Below, piece by piece: positions 22,471 to 35,260 of a stretch of 64,000 bases of DNA. The position numbers and the translations under genes were made by a program. This DNA is from Straminergon stramineum (taxonomy: Eukaryota > Streptophyta > Bryopsida > Hypnales > Calliergonaceae): assembly GCA_963920665.1 (NCBI GenBank), contig OY987266.1, positions 15,257,001-15,321,000 on the forward strand, given 5' to 3'. Below the pieces are notes generated by a model. It was given only the letters and a program-made list of their open reading frames with translations, was not told the DNA's origin and searched no databases. Position 1 is the stretch's first letter, and each line of letters begins with the position of its first letter.

Positions 22471-22963
22471 TGGGGTGGATTGACCCCCTCGCTCATCCCC
22501 CCCAGTCAATCCAAGGGTGAATGTAAAAAACAGACCCCCTACATTAGGGGAGATTTGAGGGTTGTAGATGCATGTGAGTTCCCAAGCTGCGAGGAATGTA
22601 AGAATTGTGTCATTGCTATAGTCTAACGTGGCCGAGATCGTGCCATGTCAAAAGAAAATCAACTTTTTTTTTTGCATTTCAGAACAAAGATTTTTTTTAT
22701 ATTTATTTTCCAACCTAAAGCCTGACATTTTCGAACATCACAAGGAATAGGTAGGGGAACAACCTTGAAATAGGCATGCTGAGCCCTCAAATTTTCTTTA
22801 ATGTTTTGTGCTTCATCAATTTATCTTCTCCACCTCTCTTAGAAAATTTAGGGGCTCTAATTGCAAATATGAATTCAAAATTTTCAAATTTTATCATGTG
22901 TGACAAATAATAAAAATTCAGGATTCTCCCTTGGAGATGAGCGAGGGGGGCAATCCACCCTAG
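22471..22963. mobile_element. non-autonomous element with GGGTGGATTG inverted repeats
   Basis: Left end TGGGGTGGATTGACCCCCTC then GCTCATC. The reverse-complemented right end (CTAGGGTGGATTGCCCCCCT, then CGCTCATC) matches for about 27 bp. A second copy at 46780-47013 shares both ends and internal blocks (AATTTATCTTC, GCAAATATGAATTCA, GTGACAAATAA). The target duplication is not clear. Non-coding. Confidence 0.65.
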
Positions 22964-23026
22964 CCTCTAGATGGCAAGGGAGGGAGATTTCATTCACTTC
23001 TTTTCCTTCTTTCTTTTCATGTTTAA

Positions 23027-23233
23027 TTTGAATCCATAAACTTTCACACAAACGTTCAATGTCCGATGGAAGACAAAATGTGGGACAGAAGTGCAACTAT
23101 TCATCCTCAAAATTTTATATAGAAAGAGGAGATCTTCTACAATAGTTTGACTTCTAATTAGTGCTTTTGTAAAACCAATGATTCTCACAATATCAAAATG
23201 AATGATTTCCATGGTCACTAGTCCATCCTTTAA
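23027..23233. mobile_element. TTAA element, family C copy, main part (split by a family D insertion)
   Basis: Reverse-orientation family C sequence (CGATGGAAGACAAA, ATTCATCCTC, GAGGAGATCTTCTAC class blocks) running to CCATCCTTTAA. The family continues ...CCTTTAAGGGTTAA; the missing GGGTTAA is found at 24294-24300 on the other side of the family D element. Together the pieces give about 210 bp, close to the 217-222 bp of intact copies. The left end (TTAA at 23023-23026) is inferred. Confidence 0.7.
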
Positions 23234-24289
23234 TCCCTATAAGTAGTTGACTATGTTTTCACCAACTACGCTCCAAAACTACCTCTTCTAATACAAGTAA
23301 CAAATTTTAGACAAAAACCACATTTTTGGATACATGTAACCATAGGATCTTGTAGTACGCTAGTTTGTGAAGATGGGGAAAAAATTCAGAAAATTTTCAC
23401 CATGTAGATTGCAAGACCCAAAGAAGTTGCACTTCACAAGGTCACATTTGTATGAAAAAATGTCTAAAATGGTTGGGCTTCTTTGGATTCATTCTTCAAG
23501 GCAAGTTGTCTCAATGCTTGAAAAAATTCTGATCATTTGGAATTATACAACATATAGGAAAAAAAAAGTAGAAAGTAGAAAGAAGTATTGAATGATTCAA
23601 AATACTAAATTGTTAAGACTTTAGTTATGGAATTGAAAAAAGCCAATCCCAATGGTTGTAATGTAATGTTGTAATAAAAAATCTACACCCAAAATTTTAA
23701 AAATACTAAAAATTGAGTGAAATAAAGGACGTTAAAGTCTATCTTAGAGTAGAGATTCCATGACTACCTGCAAACTAAAACTCCTCATAACTTTCATCTC
23801 ATTGACCAAAATGGAATGATTTAAAGCTTTCTACATATATGTAAATCTAGAAAATCAATTTCAAATTTTTATTTTTGAAAAAAGTGTTTTTTAAAGAATT
23901 TTTTTGAGCTACCCGGGCTACCCACCGAGCAATGAAAATGACATATCATGTAATAACTTTTTACCAACGTAGTGAAAAGTTATGAAAATTGTGATGCGGT
24001 CATACCAAGGCTACTACACTAGATCCTATCAAACTCTGAAGTTAAGCACCTTTAGGCCGGAATAGTACTGGGATGGGTGACCTTTCAGAAGTCCCAGTGT
24101 TGCATCCATTTTACAAAAATCCCCTGGTTTCAAAAAAAAAAGTTATGAAAATTATTGCACCTTAAAGCTACTCCTTGGGCACATGTTGTGTAAAACTTTC
24201 AACAAAAAGTAAATAAAAATTCCATTCCTAATGAGCTACCCAGAATCGCTATATTGCCAAAAAAACCCCATAGTTTGGACATTTTGGGT
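23234..24289. mobile_element. TTAA element, family D, inserted in a family C copy and itself carrying a 5S-derived retroposon
   Basis: Flanked by TTAA at 23230-23233 and 24290-24293. In reverse orientation it matches 41690-42631: blocks GCTCCAAAACT, ACATGTAACC, AGGATCTTGTAGTAC, TCCCAATGGTTG, CTATATTGCCAAAAAA. Without the 5S retroposon and one target copy it would be about 890-900 bp, near the 942 and 908 bp of the other copies. Confidence 0.75.
23991..24140 (+). mobile_element. 5S rRNA-derived retroposon (SINE3-like) with poly(A) and target duplication
   Basis: Positions 23991-24107 align throughout with plant 5S rRNA: GATGCGGTCATACC at the start, the A box AGTTAAGCACC, the C box GGATGGGTGACC, and GTGTTGCATCC at the end. 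A 24-nt non-5S tail (ending CCCTGGTTTC) and A10 follow. AGTTATGAAAATT is duplicated at both sides (23978-23990 and 24141-24153; AAAAGTTATGAAAATT if the A run is counted). The tail and the duplication show retrotransposition, so this is not a gene of a 5S array. Several substitutions make a functional 5S rRNA unlikely. Confidence 0.9.
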
Positions 24290-24293
24290 TTAA

Positions 24294-24300
24294 GGGTTAA
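24294..24300. mobile_element. terminal remnant of the split family C copy
   Basis: GGGTTAA directly follows the TTAA that ends the family D insertion. Joined to CCATCCTTTAA at 23223-23233 it restores the family C terminus. Confidence 0.7.
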
Positions 24301-27300
24301 GTTTGTGAGTAGGTTGGAAATTGGTAAAAATTCATCTAACAAATGGAATAGTCATGATGACCACTTATTAATCCTAGAAGGATGGGCTTATTTGAACATC
24401 CCAACTTTGCTCCTTATATGTCACCGGGGCTTGAAGTCACCCCTCTCCATTGTGGTACTGGGTACAGTTTTCCAAGCACCTAACATACCAAAATTAGAGA
24501 GGAATACCTCAGTAGCTTCACGTGGACGGGGAGGTTTTGAGAGGCCCAAAGTTGACCACTTTCTATGTAGTTTGAGTTGAGTATGCAATCACATGGAGGT
24601 CATCGTTGTAGAATTCTTTTCTTTTTTAAATTGGAATGGGGCCATAATTACTAGCAAAGAGCTTGACAATTTTGGTAGGCATTTTAGAGGTTTTTGGTGG
24701 CAATATCCATCACGACAATTTTTCTTTCAGAAAAAGATTCCTCATTCGCAATGAAGACTAAGTGAAAATATCCATCACATCCATTCTTTCTATTAGAAAA
24801 TAATCTTTGGTTCTTAGAGAAATTAGTGGCAATGCTTGTCACATATGAGTAGTTTGGGGGTAATACTTATCATGTCCATTTTTCTATCAGAAGAGAGTGT
24901 TTGATGTTAGTATCCATGAATTTTATTTTTAAAAATCTCTTAGATAAACTCATTATATAATTTAGTGGTTATAGTCTCTCGAATACCCCAAAGCAAACAA
25001 AGTATTATTGAATTTTTTACAATAATAAAATTCATCTTTTCAATTTTATAAACTAATGTGTTGGTTGTATGTTAATAGAAATCAAAGACGGATCTTGATT
25101 TTTCAAAAAGATTAAGGATGATTGAATGTACCTACTAGTCATATTATATTAAATTTATAAGTTGAAGAATCTAATATATAAATGGAGATGGCTAATGGAT
25201 TATAACATTATCTTCCTTAAAAGAATGACATTTTTTTTGGCTTAGAACATTGGCTTTTCATTCTGAAACCCTAAAGGACCAAGTGTCTATTCAAGGGAAA
25301 TTTGGACTTCATATAGGTGATGATGAAGTAAAAAATAAATAGATTTTTCCAAAAATTAGACACAAGATGGGGATATTCATCCTCTTTTTTGGGAAATTTA
25401 AAAATCCAATTGAATGTTTGGATCAAAAGCTATGGTGCCTAAATAATCCATGCAATTTAGACATTTTTTGCTAGATTCTCCATCTACATTTGAAATTGGC
25501 ATGTATGTAATTGACATGATAGAGTTAGCAATTGTAAAAAAAGAGTTTTAGTGAAAAAAATCTCATTCTAAGAAAAATCAAAATTCTACAACTTCAACCA
25601 ACAAATTTGAAAAGAAACATTTTTTTCCAACTACAAACAATCCTATCTTGAAATTTGTATTGTCAAAGTTTTTGAAATTCTTCTACATATTCGAAGTGTT
25701 TGTAACTCAATTTTCATTGTTTGGATTTCAAATAAAAAATTCCTCATTGCACAAAAGCTCATCTAAAATCATTAGGTACATTGCAAGGTTGATTAAGAAT
25801 AAGGTAAACCCCTTATTTGCTTCTAAATTTTTTATGGGAACACCTATTGTAATTGCAAGATGTATTCAATGTTTTAGAGGATTTTTTTCCAAAATGGTTC
25901 AAAGTTTGTTGACCTTGTCTTGTAGGAAATCTTATTATCTTTTAGTTTTTTCCTCTCACTTCAAACATTATAATCTTTCAATCCATGCTCTCAAATGTGC
26001 ATTGTCTTTAGATTTTTAGTTTATTTTTTGAAATTTTGAATGTTAAGGTATTTAGAATTTTTTTAACTTAAAACACCTAAAGTTTTGAATGAATTTAATG
26101 AATTTATTCTTACCAACATTCCAACATTTGTGAAGTCGCAATTGTACTCTTGAAGCTTATTCTTTTTTACCTCAAAGACTTGTTACTTCACATCAAGGTC
26201 AAAATATAGTTCAAAATATAATTCTTGAGTAGCTAGAATTTCCTTGAAAATTCCTTTAATTATCCTCTCATAATGCCTATACATTTTTTTAGACATTCCA
26301 CTACAATCCAAGAATATAAGGCTAAAAGATAGATTTAAATATTCCATATATTTTTTGAGTATCCAATGATATCTAGTCTTTAAGAGGACATGTAACCTTT
26401 TTTTTTAAATAGCCATTTTGTTTCGGAAATTCTCGACTTGTCGCTTCATCCTTGAGTTGCAACTCAAATTTTCCCTTTCTTCTTTTTTTATTAATTAAAA
26501 TTTCCACTACAATCTTGCAATCCATTCTTTCATACCTAAACTTCAATCAATTCATTTTTCTCTCATGAAGTTGACACTTCATTTAAGAGACACCAAATCT
26601 CATTCTAGAAGAATCAGCATTTTATTCCCTTGTATTCATTTGTTCATGAAGTTGATGTTGTTACTTGATTCCTAAAGTTGACACTTAAACTCTTGTACTT
26701 CATTTTGTTTCATTCATGAAGTCACTTCTTTATTTATGAAGTTGTCACTTTATTCTTACAATCACTACCTTATCTAGTAGTAAGGGTTGGCAAAAGGTAT
26801 CTTTAAAAATAGATGCATGAATTGTTAGAATATTATATTTTAAAAATTATATTAAAACAAATGTCTCTATTTTTAGGCATTTGCCAAATTAATTATTTAG
26901 CAAAGAATGCAGACCTTGATGACTAAGTACAATATTGCAATCTTGCACTTGCAATTGAAGTTGTTACTTCATTTTTTCAATAATATTTATATCTAAAAGG
27001 GATTACCTAAATTGAATTTTGAAACTTCAATTAGCGGTAGTGGGAAAATAATTTTCTTTTGTGTGTGTTTGCAATGTCTCTTCCTTTATTGGTTTAACTA
27101 ATTTTTTTTAAAGATTATTAATAATGATAATGATAAATTGTTAAATCTTTTTGGCAACACAATCATCAACAATTATGTGAAGCAATGTGTGAAGCCCTAG
27201 TATTTTATTTCGCGTCATTCATCCACTTGTAGACACTACCACTTCATTTAAGAATAATTACTACTTTATTCTTTTTCTAACTCTATTAATGAAGTTGAAG

Positions 27301-28759
27301 TTGTCAATTCAACTACTTCTTCCTAGAAGAGTTGTCACTTTATTCTTTCTTTGAACTTTAGTTGTGAAGTTTTTGTCATTTCATTCTTTCACAACTTTAT
27401 TATTGATTCTTCATTCTTTGAAGACACTTGTTACTTAGCATCAAGGTGAAAACAACACTATATGTATGAGTCTTCCAAAAATAAATTCTTCGCCTATATG
27501 TAGATATTCCCTATATAATCTACACTTGTCATAGAATATCCTTGTTGCAAAGACATGTAACAAGGGGGCTTGATTATATATTGATAGAAAGTGTTTCTTT
27601 AATATTTTTATACTTTTGGACAAAATAGAGCTAAAAGTATTTTTTGTACTTTTCATTTTCATTTTACAAAGTTGAAACTTATAAGTGAAGAGGAGTATTT
27701 TATTGAAATGTATATTGGTAACAACAAGACAATTTTATTATTGAAAAAACAAATGAAATGCTCCTCTTCAAGCATTAAACCAATTTACAAGATGATTCTG
27801 TGTAGAAACATACAATTCAATTTCTCCTTGGACATTCAAATACTCTTCATGTTTTCCATCAAAGTATCTAACAATTATTCTTCAAACTAGTTTACTTTAG
27901 ATATATCAAACAAATTCTTCAACTTTGTATTGAATGTTCATTAGTTATTCCGCAATCTTGCCAATTCAAGTTCTTGAACATTTAAAAAAAAGATTGTGTA
28001 TAGCTCTTCAATCAATGAAATTTTCATCACTTTTGTGCTTTTCCAATTTTACTATTCTTTCTGTTAAAAATGTTCATTTTCTGGTATGTTGTGAATAAAC
28101 AAAATCCATCATGACCAATTCTTTACAAGAAAATAATCTTTAGTCTTTAGAAAAAATTAGTGACAATATTTACCATGTCCATTTTCCTATTTTCTATTAA
28201 AAAAACTAATCTCTAGTCCCAAGGCAAGTTTTGTAGCAAAATTATCAAATCTATTATTATGTTAGAAAGTAGTGTGTGTCATGCATCCATAGAAGAATCT
28301 AATGGAAATATCTATCATTTTTATTTGAAAAAATATCTAAGACAATTTTATGTATTATAGTTTAGGGGTGATAGTCTTGATGACAAATAGTTATTGTAAG
28401 TCTATATTTTTTTAGTATTTTGGAAACATGAGTTGTATCATGTAGATATTGATATTCAATGGATTTGTCCCCTTAGGTTTTGGATACAGAGGCAAGTGTG
28501 TCACTTCTAAGACTCTTGAAAATAAAAAAGTGAATATATGAGTAAGGACCTCAATAATCCTTGTAAAGTGGTGTGTTCAAGAAGCAACTTTCTAAACATT
28601 GGCCTAGCTTTTAGATGAATTTTACACCTCAAAATTGTTTTAGTCTATTTTTTTTGGAAGATGCAAGGAAGTCACATCTAACCTACTTTGATTCATACTT
28701 ATAGTATTCTTATTTTCTCGATAGGTGATTGTACAATAAAATAAAATTTGAATTGCTTT
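24301..28759. other. AT-rich desert, no gene seen
   Basis: Very low G+C. Many simple words (CTTCATT, GAAGTTG, TCACTTC) recur around 26500-27450. No open frame shows family motifs. Confidence 0.5.
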
Positions 28760-28763
28760 TTAA

Positions 28764-29671
28764 TCCCCAAAGGATTGTTTGCTTCCTTGGGGCACAATTT
28801 GGGTCCAGGTAGGTTCCTATGACCTCAATTTTTTGTGAAATTTTTAGAATTTTTTTGAGGATGTGCAATTTAGCAAGAGCTTTATGGGTACATAATTTTC
28901 TTATTTCAATTGGTGCTAGGAGAAAAAGTTATAGAATGATAGGCCAAACATGGAGCTCAATAGGCAATACCAAAAAATCAAAAAAACATCAAATTTTTTT
29001 AAAAAATTTCCTGAAATTTAATTAATTTACTACATTTGAAGAATTGATTCATTCTATTTGGACTAGTGATGAGAAAGCTATGGACAATCTTAGTTTTTGG
29101 GGCAATCTAAGCATCTTCTTGAAAAATAACTTATAAAATTCATTTTTTAATGTAATTTTTATTATTTTCCAAAAAAAATTTGGAGAAGGTTATTCTTGTT
29201 TTCTAGAACAATCTCACCATTGGGATTATTGTGTTTCAATTTCACCTTAGAGCTATTAAAAATTTAGTTTTTCCTTCAATTTTGAACCTACTTCTACTTA
29301 ATAATTTTTTAAAGAGTAAAAATTAAGTGTTTTTTTCTTAAATTTTCACCCTAGATTTTCAACTCAAGTATTCAACATAAAAAATGAGAAAATCTAAATC
29401 AATAAAATAAAAAATTCAAGTCAAGAAGATTCAAAGCCAAAAAATCTAGTCAAGTAAGTTGCAGAAGAATTTGTTTTCTTTACTTTAGATGTCAATATCT
29501 TGCAATCTATGCGGTCTAAATTTTTTGAAACTTCTTCCCTACATTCTTATTCTAGTCTAGTTTAAGATCCTATGGTTAGATATGCAAAAAAAATTTAAGT
29601 TTTTTGCTCTTTGCAATAGAAGTGGCAGTTTTGAGTGTGTTTTGATGGAAAAGGCCATAGTCCTTTAGGGA
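28764..29671. mobile_element. TTAA element, family D-like copy
   Basis: Flanked by TTAA (28760-28763, 29672-29675). The left end TCCCCAAAGGATTG and the reverse-complemented right end TCCCTAAAGGACTA form an inverted repeat. Near the right end it shares TAAGATCCTATGGTTA and AAGTGGCAGTTTTGAG with the family D copy at 41690-42631. Confidence 0.65.
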
Positions 29672-29675
29672 TTAA

Positions 29676-32600
29676 GGGGCATGTGTGTCATGTTTATAGC
29701 TTCTAGTGCATATATATATGCCTAGTTGGACCAAAAAAATGTAGAGTTTTGAGGCAAAATGTGTTTTGGGTCTTTACATAGCAAACAATAAAAATATTTT
29801 ATTTTGATTAATTTGTTTAATTCAATTGCAACATCACATAGCTAACTCATTGAAGTATATTGTGTTTGAATTTCAAAATGGGAAACCTTATAGATAGTAT
29901 GATATTTTACCTTGACACTTTGAGGAAAAGATTTTTTTACGTCACTTTGCACATGCATAATTCACCTTTTATCTTTTACCTAAAAAACATATGTGTCTCA
30001 CAACTTTTGCAAAGTTATTGACTTCCTTTGGAAATTATTTGAAGATCCATGAAAAAAAATCCAAGAAAAGAAACCTCAAATGTAAAAAGGTTTTCTTGTT
30101 GCCCAACTTGCCAATATCAAGAACAGAAAGACTAAAATTAAATTGAACATAACTTTATAACCACTAATCTAAACTCCAATTGACATTGCAATTGCCTACC
30201 CAAAATTGATTAAATCCCCCAAAAAAACCCTTAGACATTTGGAGGTTAGTTGTGAATTATCAAAGTTGAAATTGGAGGTGCCCCAAAATTGTTCCTACCC
30301 TAAAATGTTCAAGACAAAACATTGTACTAATAATTACCCTTATGTTAGGGGACAATTTTAGAGAAGGGGTACTTCAAGCACCTCCAAAACTTAGAGGCAT
30401 AAATGAAGGCATATGCAATTCTCAAACATTTCTTACAACTTGAGAATCTTATCGGATAGGCAAATTCAAAAAAGCTTTAGAGGTTTAGGTGAAGTTGTCA
30501 ACTTGTCATACGGAATGATTGGAACTTTTTTTACTTTTGTATTTGTCATACAATAACAATTTTGTATAGTGAAGCGTTACAAAGTACCCCTAAGATTGTA
30601 TAGTAATCATACAATCATCCTCTCCATGTTGGGAAGGTATTATGCTTTGTTAGCAATGTACAGAGAGTACCGACATTTAGTTACAAGCTAGCTGGTTGAT
30701 TTTGATAATTTTTGAACAAGGTAGAAAAGTGTAGAGAGAGGTTCTGAATGAAAATAAGGAGATTTTCAGAAATGGACCGGGTAGGAAAAAAAACTTCGGC
30801 AATTTTGCCGTTTGTCCTAGGAGTATGTAGGAAAATGGCTGATTTACATGCTTTTTTTTTTAAGGCAAGCAACCGCCTGAGCACATGCTTTCTTGGAAGT
30901 TATTTTGGCATGTATAGACAATTTTTTTGGTAGTATACTCAGTGTATTATACTTTGCTCACAACATCTGATGTAATTGGCATTAAGTACATGGGATTCCC
31001 AAACAAGTAAAATAGTTTAGTCTACAAATTTAGAGGCAATTGTCTTTTGCGATTGGGACTTGGAAAATCTTCTACAATAGTGAGTTTATGATACTTGACT
31101 TTCAGTGCTAACCAACCTCTGAAAAATACTTGGACCCTTTCTTGATACTTATATTTTCCAAAGACTGCATCCTTGCCCCTAAGATGGTAGGGGCTTCGCC
31201 AAGTTCAACTCTTGCCAAGGATACTCTAAGAAAAAAATTGTCCAAAAGTGAAAGACGAGGACACTTTAACCATAAAAATGGGGATTGAATAAAAATCCAC
31301 CACCAAAACACAGAACCGACCCCATTTTTGACATTTAGGAAAGTGGCAAATTGATAAACAAAAATGGCGGCTAATTGCCTGATTCCACTAGGGAATGGGG
31401 ATGTCAACCAATAAAATTTACACCCTCTAGGCCCACTTCCAGGTAAAATTTGAAAAATCTGAGCCACCTTCTAGAAGCTAGGAAATTCTTTGATTTTCCT
31501 ACAGAACTCCCCCGACTGTGTTTGCTAGATGCTTGGAATGAAAGAAACTTCGCACTTAATGCCAGGATCAGGGTTGGCTGAAGAGCCACCAATAAGACAA
31601 TTTTGGGTTCCCCGTAGGTATAAGGGTCCTGTTTCCAAGGATGCAAAAGGGCCCCCAACCTCATTGGTAAAGAAACGAGTTCTGTACCGGTACGATTTGA
31701 TAAGGTCAAAAAGGACATTCAAGAGCTAGAAAAAACGATCCTGCCGGCCGGGTCCAACACATCTTTCATGTTGCCTTGCAAGTTGCAATTGGACTACGTT
31801 AAGTTATACCCCAACAGTCAATATTGTGTACTGCATTTGTTTGTTTCCTTACCGTCTATTCTGTATAACGTAACTAGATGATGCCGGTAACTTATTAGAA
31901 CTCTATGTACAGTTTCGCTTAAAGATGACCAACTTTGGATAGCATCGTCTGTCGGGAATTTGACAGATCGTCAATTGCAATTGAATCGCTGGAAGTGAGA
32001 AAAAAATTTAACCAGAGTTTGTCGGGTCCAACATCTGAGTCAGGTCCATTTGGTGAGTAAGTTAACCATCGAGGGTAACCTCAGTCAACACATTATTATC
32101 ATCTTTCCTAAGTTGGAGGCCAATCACAACATTTGGGCTGCGAGTGCAGTCACTCACTCAACGTGGGTTCCAGGTCACGGTACAGAGGTTCCATCCGTTG
32201 TCGTCCTAGGGGGATAACTTATTACTTTAGTTAGTGTAAAGTGCGCAAAATTCACCAACCCAAGCTTCAATGGGCCCGCTTGTCCATGTGGAGTTGGGAC
32301 TGGTGAAGCCTACCAATCAATGGTAGAATGGGAGTCTGGTTTTTTTGGAGTCCTCATTCCATGTGGGTCGGTGGACTTACCGGAACTACCTCCTCATGGA
32401 AGCCAGCCCTAAGTCTATGTGCCAAACTATGCTACTGTAGTGTGGTCATGCTGTATAGACATATCATTACAATACTTGAGATCATTTTATTAAATGTTGT
32501 TCCCAATGATTTAAGAAATCCACACAATTTTTCTTTGTACTTTGAATAGTGTTACAATTACATGTATAGTGTGGTTTGTGCCAATCACAAGGGTGTTTGC

Positions 32601-34010
32601 AATGGGGTGAAATTACAATCTTTAGTAATTGATGATAAAAGCCCTATTTTATGTGACTTGATGCTTGTAAAAATAATATTATTTGAGGAGCAATACTAAA
32701 TAGAATGAAGAATGGACTTTGAGTATAAGACCAATATCTTCTTGCATAGAATTGAACATTTTTTAGATTTCCATTTTTTGGTGACATGAGTCCTATATCC
32801 TCTCAATAGGGTAAAAGATGGTTTGAGTAGATAAGGACAAACAACCCACAAGAAGGCCAACATAGCCAATTATTTATTTGACTAGTTGAGGATCTTCTTA
32901 TGGGTAATTTCCTTGCAATGTATAGATCACATTTCTATTAGTGTCTACATTCTAAGGAGGAGTCATGGTGTATTGGGTGAGTTCAATGAACTTACGTACT
33001 CACCAACAGTTTGAGTGGAGATGAAATGTCAATGAATTTGATGCATTAGGGATCCATTATAACATTAGGTGTTCAATGTATTCGTTGAATTGAGATCTTG
33101 AAATTATAACTCCCTTTAATTTTGAGCTATAAAGGTGTAGTATTCATCTAGCTTACTTCTAAGGTTAGCATTGATTTGGGTTTTCAAAGGATTTTTGCAC
33201 TTCAAATAATATTTTCAAGTGAATTTTTCTTGAAATGAAAACAAGAATGATATAACGTCTAATGCACTTGATTCCTATCCTTTGGATTCAAGATTATTAA
33301 ATCATTTATGAATTTTTGGAGTTGGAATTAAGAAGATGCTTTGAAAGAGTTTTCACCTTGAAAATGTTCTCTCTTGGAACATTGGAAACTTCAATATATA
33401 CGTGTGTGTTAGCATGGGGACATAACTCTCTATCTATTGACATACATGGTCAACATCAAAAGGCACTTGAGATTTTTTTAAATTTATTCCATGGTAGTAA
33501 TATAAAAGTGAAGAACACTATTTGTTTTACATCAAACATATTTTTAAAGAACAAAGTTGAATGAACTTCAGTTCACCTTCATATTTATTGAAAGTTTTTC
33601 AAGGATCTCTAAATTGGCATTTAAATAAATAAATAAGTTTAAAACATAGATGAAGTTATTATACTTGTTTATATTTTGTTATAAAATCCCCAAATTTTGA
33701 CTTGTGCACTATATCATACCTTCATATATAGAAATAAATAAATAAATAAATATAATTATGTAAAAATCATTTTGACTATCAATTTGTACTCAATTTTGAT
33801 GGATTCTTCTTTTTTCAGGAAAATATAAAGTCTAGGCAGTCAATAAGAATATGAAATAATCAATCCATTTCCATACCTGACTATATAACCATTATCATCG
33901 CAATGTTTGTATTTATATCAATGTTCATATTTGTACCATTTATAATCATAAGCCTTAGATTATTAGGACAAATTTGGTATCATATTTGAATTGAACTTGG
34001 TAATGTGGCT
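29676..34010. other. AT-rich stretch, no supported gene
   Basis: A weak inverted repeat brackets about 30240-30400 (GGAGGTGC with AAAATTGTYCC on both sides). The moderately GC-rich part at 31500-32430 has overlapping open frames without recognisable domains. Confidence 0.4.
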
Positions 34011-34017
34011 TGACAAT

Positions 34018-34200
34018 TAGTGTCTGATGGATGACAAAGAATCCTTCTGTATAAAAGAACTGAAGATGTTCATCCTTAGAATTTTGTGTAAGAAAGGAGA
34101 GTTTGACCTCCAATGAATGCTCTTTGATTTTTTTAAGCAAATGATTCACATGGTACCAAAAAGGATGATTTCCATGCATGGTCACCAACCCGGCATTCTA
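34018..34200. mobile_element. TTAA element, family C copy, degraded
   Basis: Reverse orientation: TGTCTGATGGATGACAAAGA, GTTCATCCTTAGAATTTTG, CATGGTACCAAAAAGGA and CATGGTCACCA match the family. Both termini are lost. Confidence 0.55.
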
Positions 34201-35048
34201 GAGACTTTAAGCAGGACTTTAAGCAACATTGTTCAATTCGTATTACACATATCCACATCTTGAGATTCACATCATGGTTTGGCTTCAAAAAGTTAAAACT
34301 AACATTTAAAATGCATTGGGCCTCAAGAGTCAAAAGTACTAATACCATCAAAGAATAGAATTTGACAGGCTCACAGTTGTGAAAGCTCTAAAAGTTTGAG
34401 AATGCATTAGATTTGTTAGTTGCCACCAATCACTCGGCCAGTTGAAATATGCTAAAGCTTTCACAAGCAAGCAGTTGTGTGCAGTCAAGCTTCATGTTTA
34501 ATTAATTTCATGTTTCTTTGTGTAGCTTTGATGACAGAGGTCACGTGAGGGTTTTCTTTTCCTTCAATGTCATTTAGGTTTTGACAAACACATGCAACAT
34601 TCTTCTGATTCTTGTGACATGGAAATATGACTCCTAACTTAAATTAATTTAACCCCGCCTTTCAACAATGAAATCCTTTGGTGCAATCACTCACTCACTC
34701 ATGCTGTACAAACGAACCACAAACAAACCATTGTGATGAGCACTTCTCTTCATTCCTGTCACCGAAACTTGATATTCAAATTTTGCAATTTGCAGTAGCA
34801 AGTATGCATTTTCTAACTTAACTCAGTTCTTCCCAAAAAAAAAATGCAGGAAGGAGAGAGAAATAACTTGTTTCTTTAGTGTGGCTGATGGACAGTCATG
34901 AGGATCGCAGATTTCAGTGAAAACTGGCACAAATTTTTTTAGTAGCCTGACTGAAACAATCTTCTTGAAGTCCTCGAGTCCAAATGTTTAACTTAGAGTT
35001 GCAGATAATTAGAAGTTCTACCTGAAGTTTCAGAGTTTTTGACACTTT

Positions 35049-35260
35049 GTTTCAGAGATCCCAAAGTTTAGAGACGAAAGTGTGATTGAAGTTTGTTGCA
35101 ACTTGTGATTGAAATTGTTGCAACTTGTGATTGAAGTTTGTTGTAACTTGTGATCGAAATTTGTTGTAACTTGTGATTGAAGTTTGTTGCAATTTGTAAT
35201 TTCAATTTGTTGGAATAGTGTGTTTCAGAGATCCAAAGTTTAGAGGCAACACTATTCCAA
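35049..35260. repeat. minisatellite of about 25-bp units between 24-bp direct repeats
   Basis: Five to six units of TTGTTGCAACTTGTGATTGA (plus AGT) occupy about 35081-35211. GTTTCAGAGATCC-AAAGTTTAGAG occurs on both sides (35049-35073 and 35222-35245). AACACTATTCCAA and AATCACAAGTTA just downstream are inverted relative to the array end, allowing a hairpin. Confidence 0.8.

Noticed and set aside
23991..24107. Functional 5S rRNA gene
   Set aside because: A poly(A) tail, a non-5S tail and a target duplication show retroposition, and several bases differ from plant 5S.
31108..31729. Overlapping open frames as a retrotransposon gene
   Set aside because: No protease, reverse transcriptase, integrase or capsid motif could be found, and frames on both strands are equally open.
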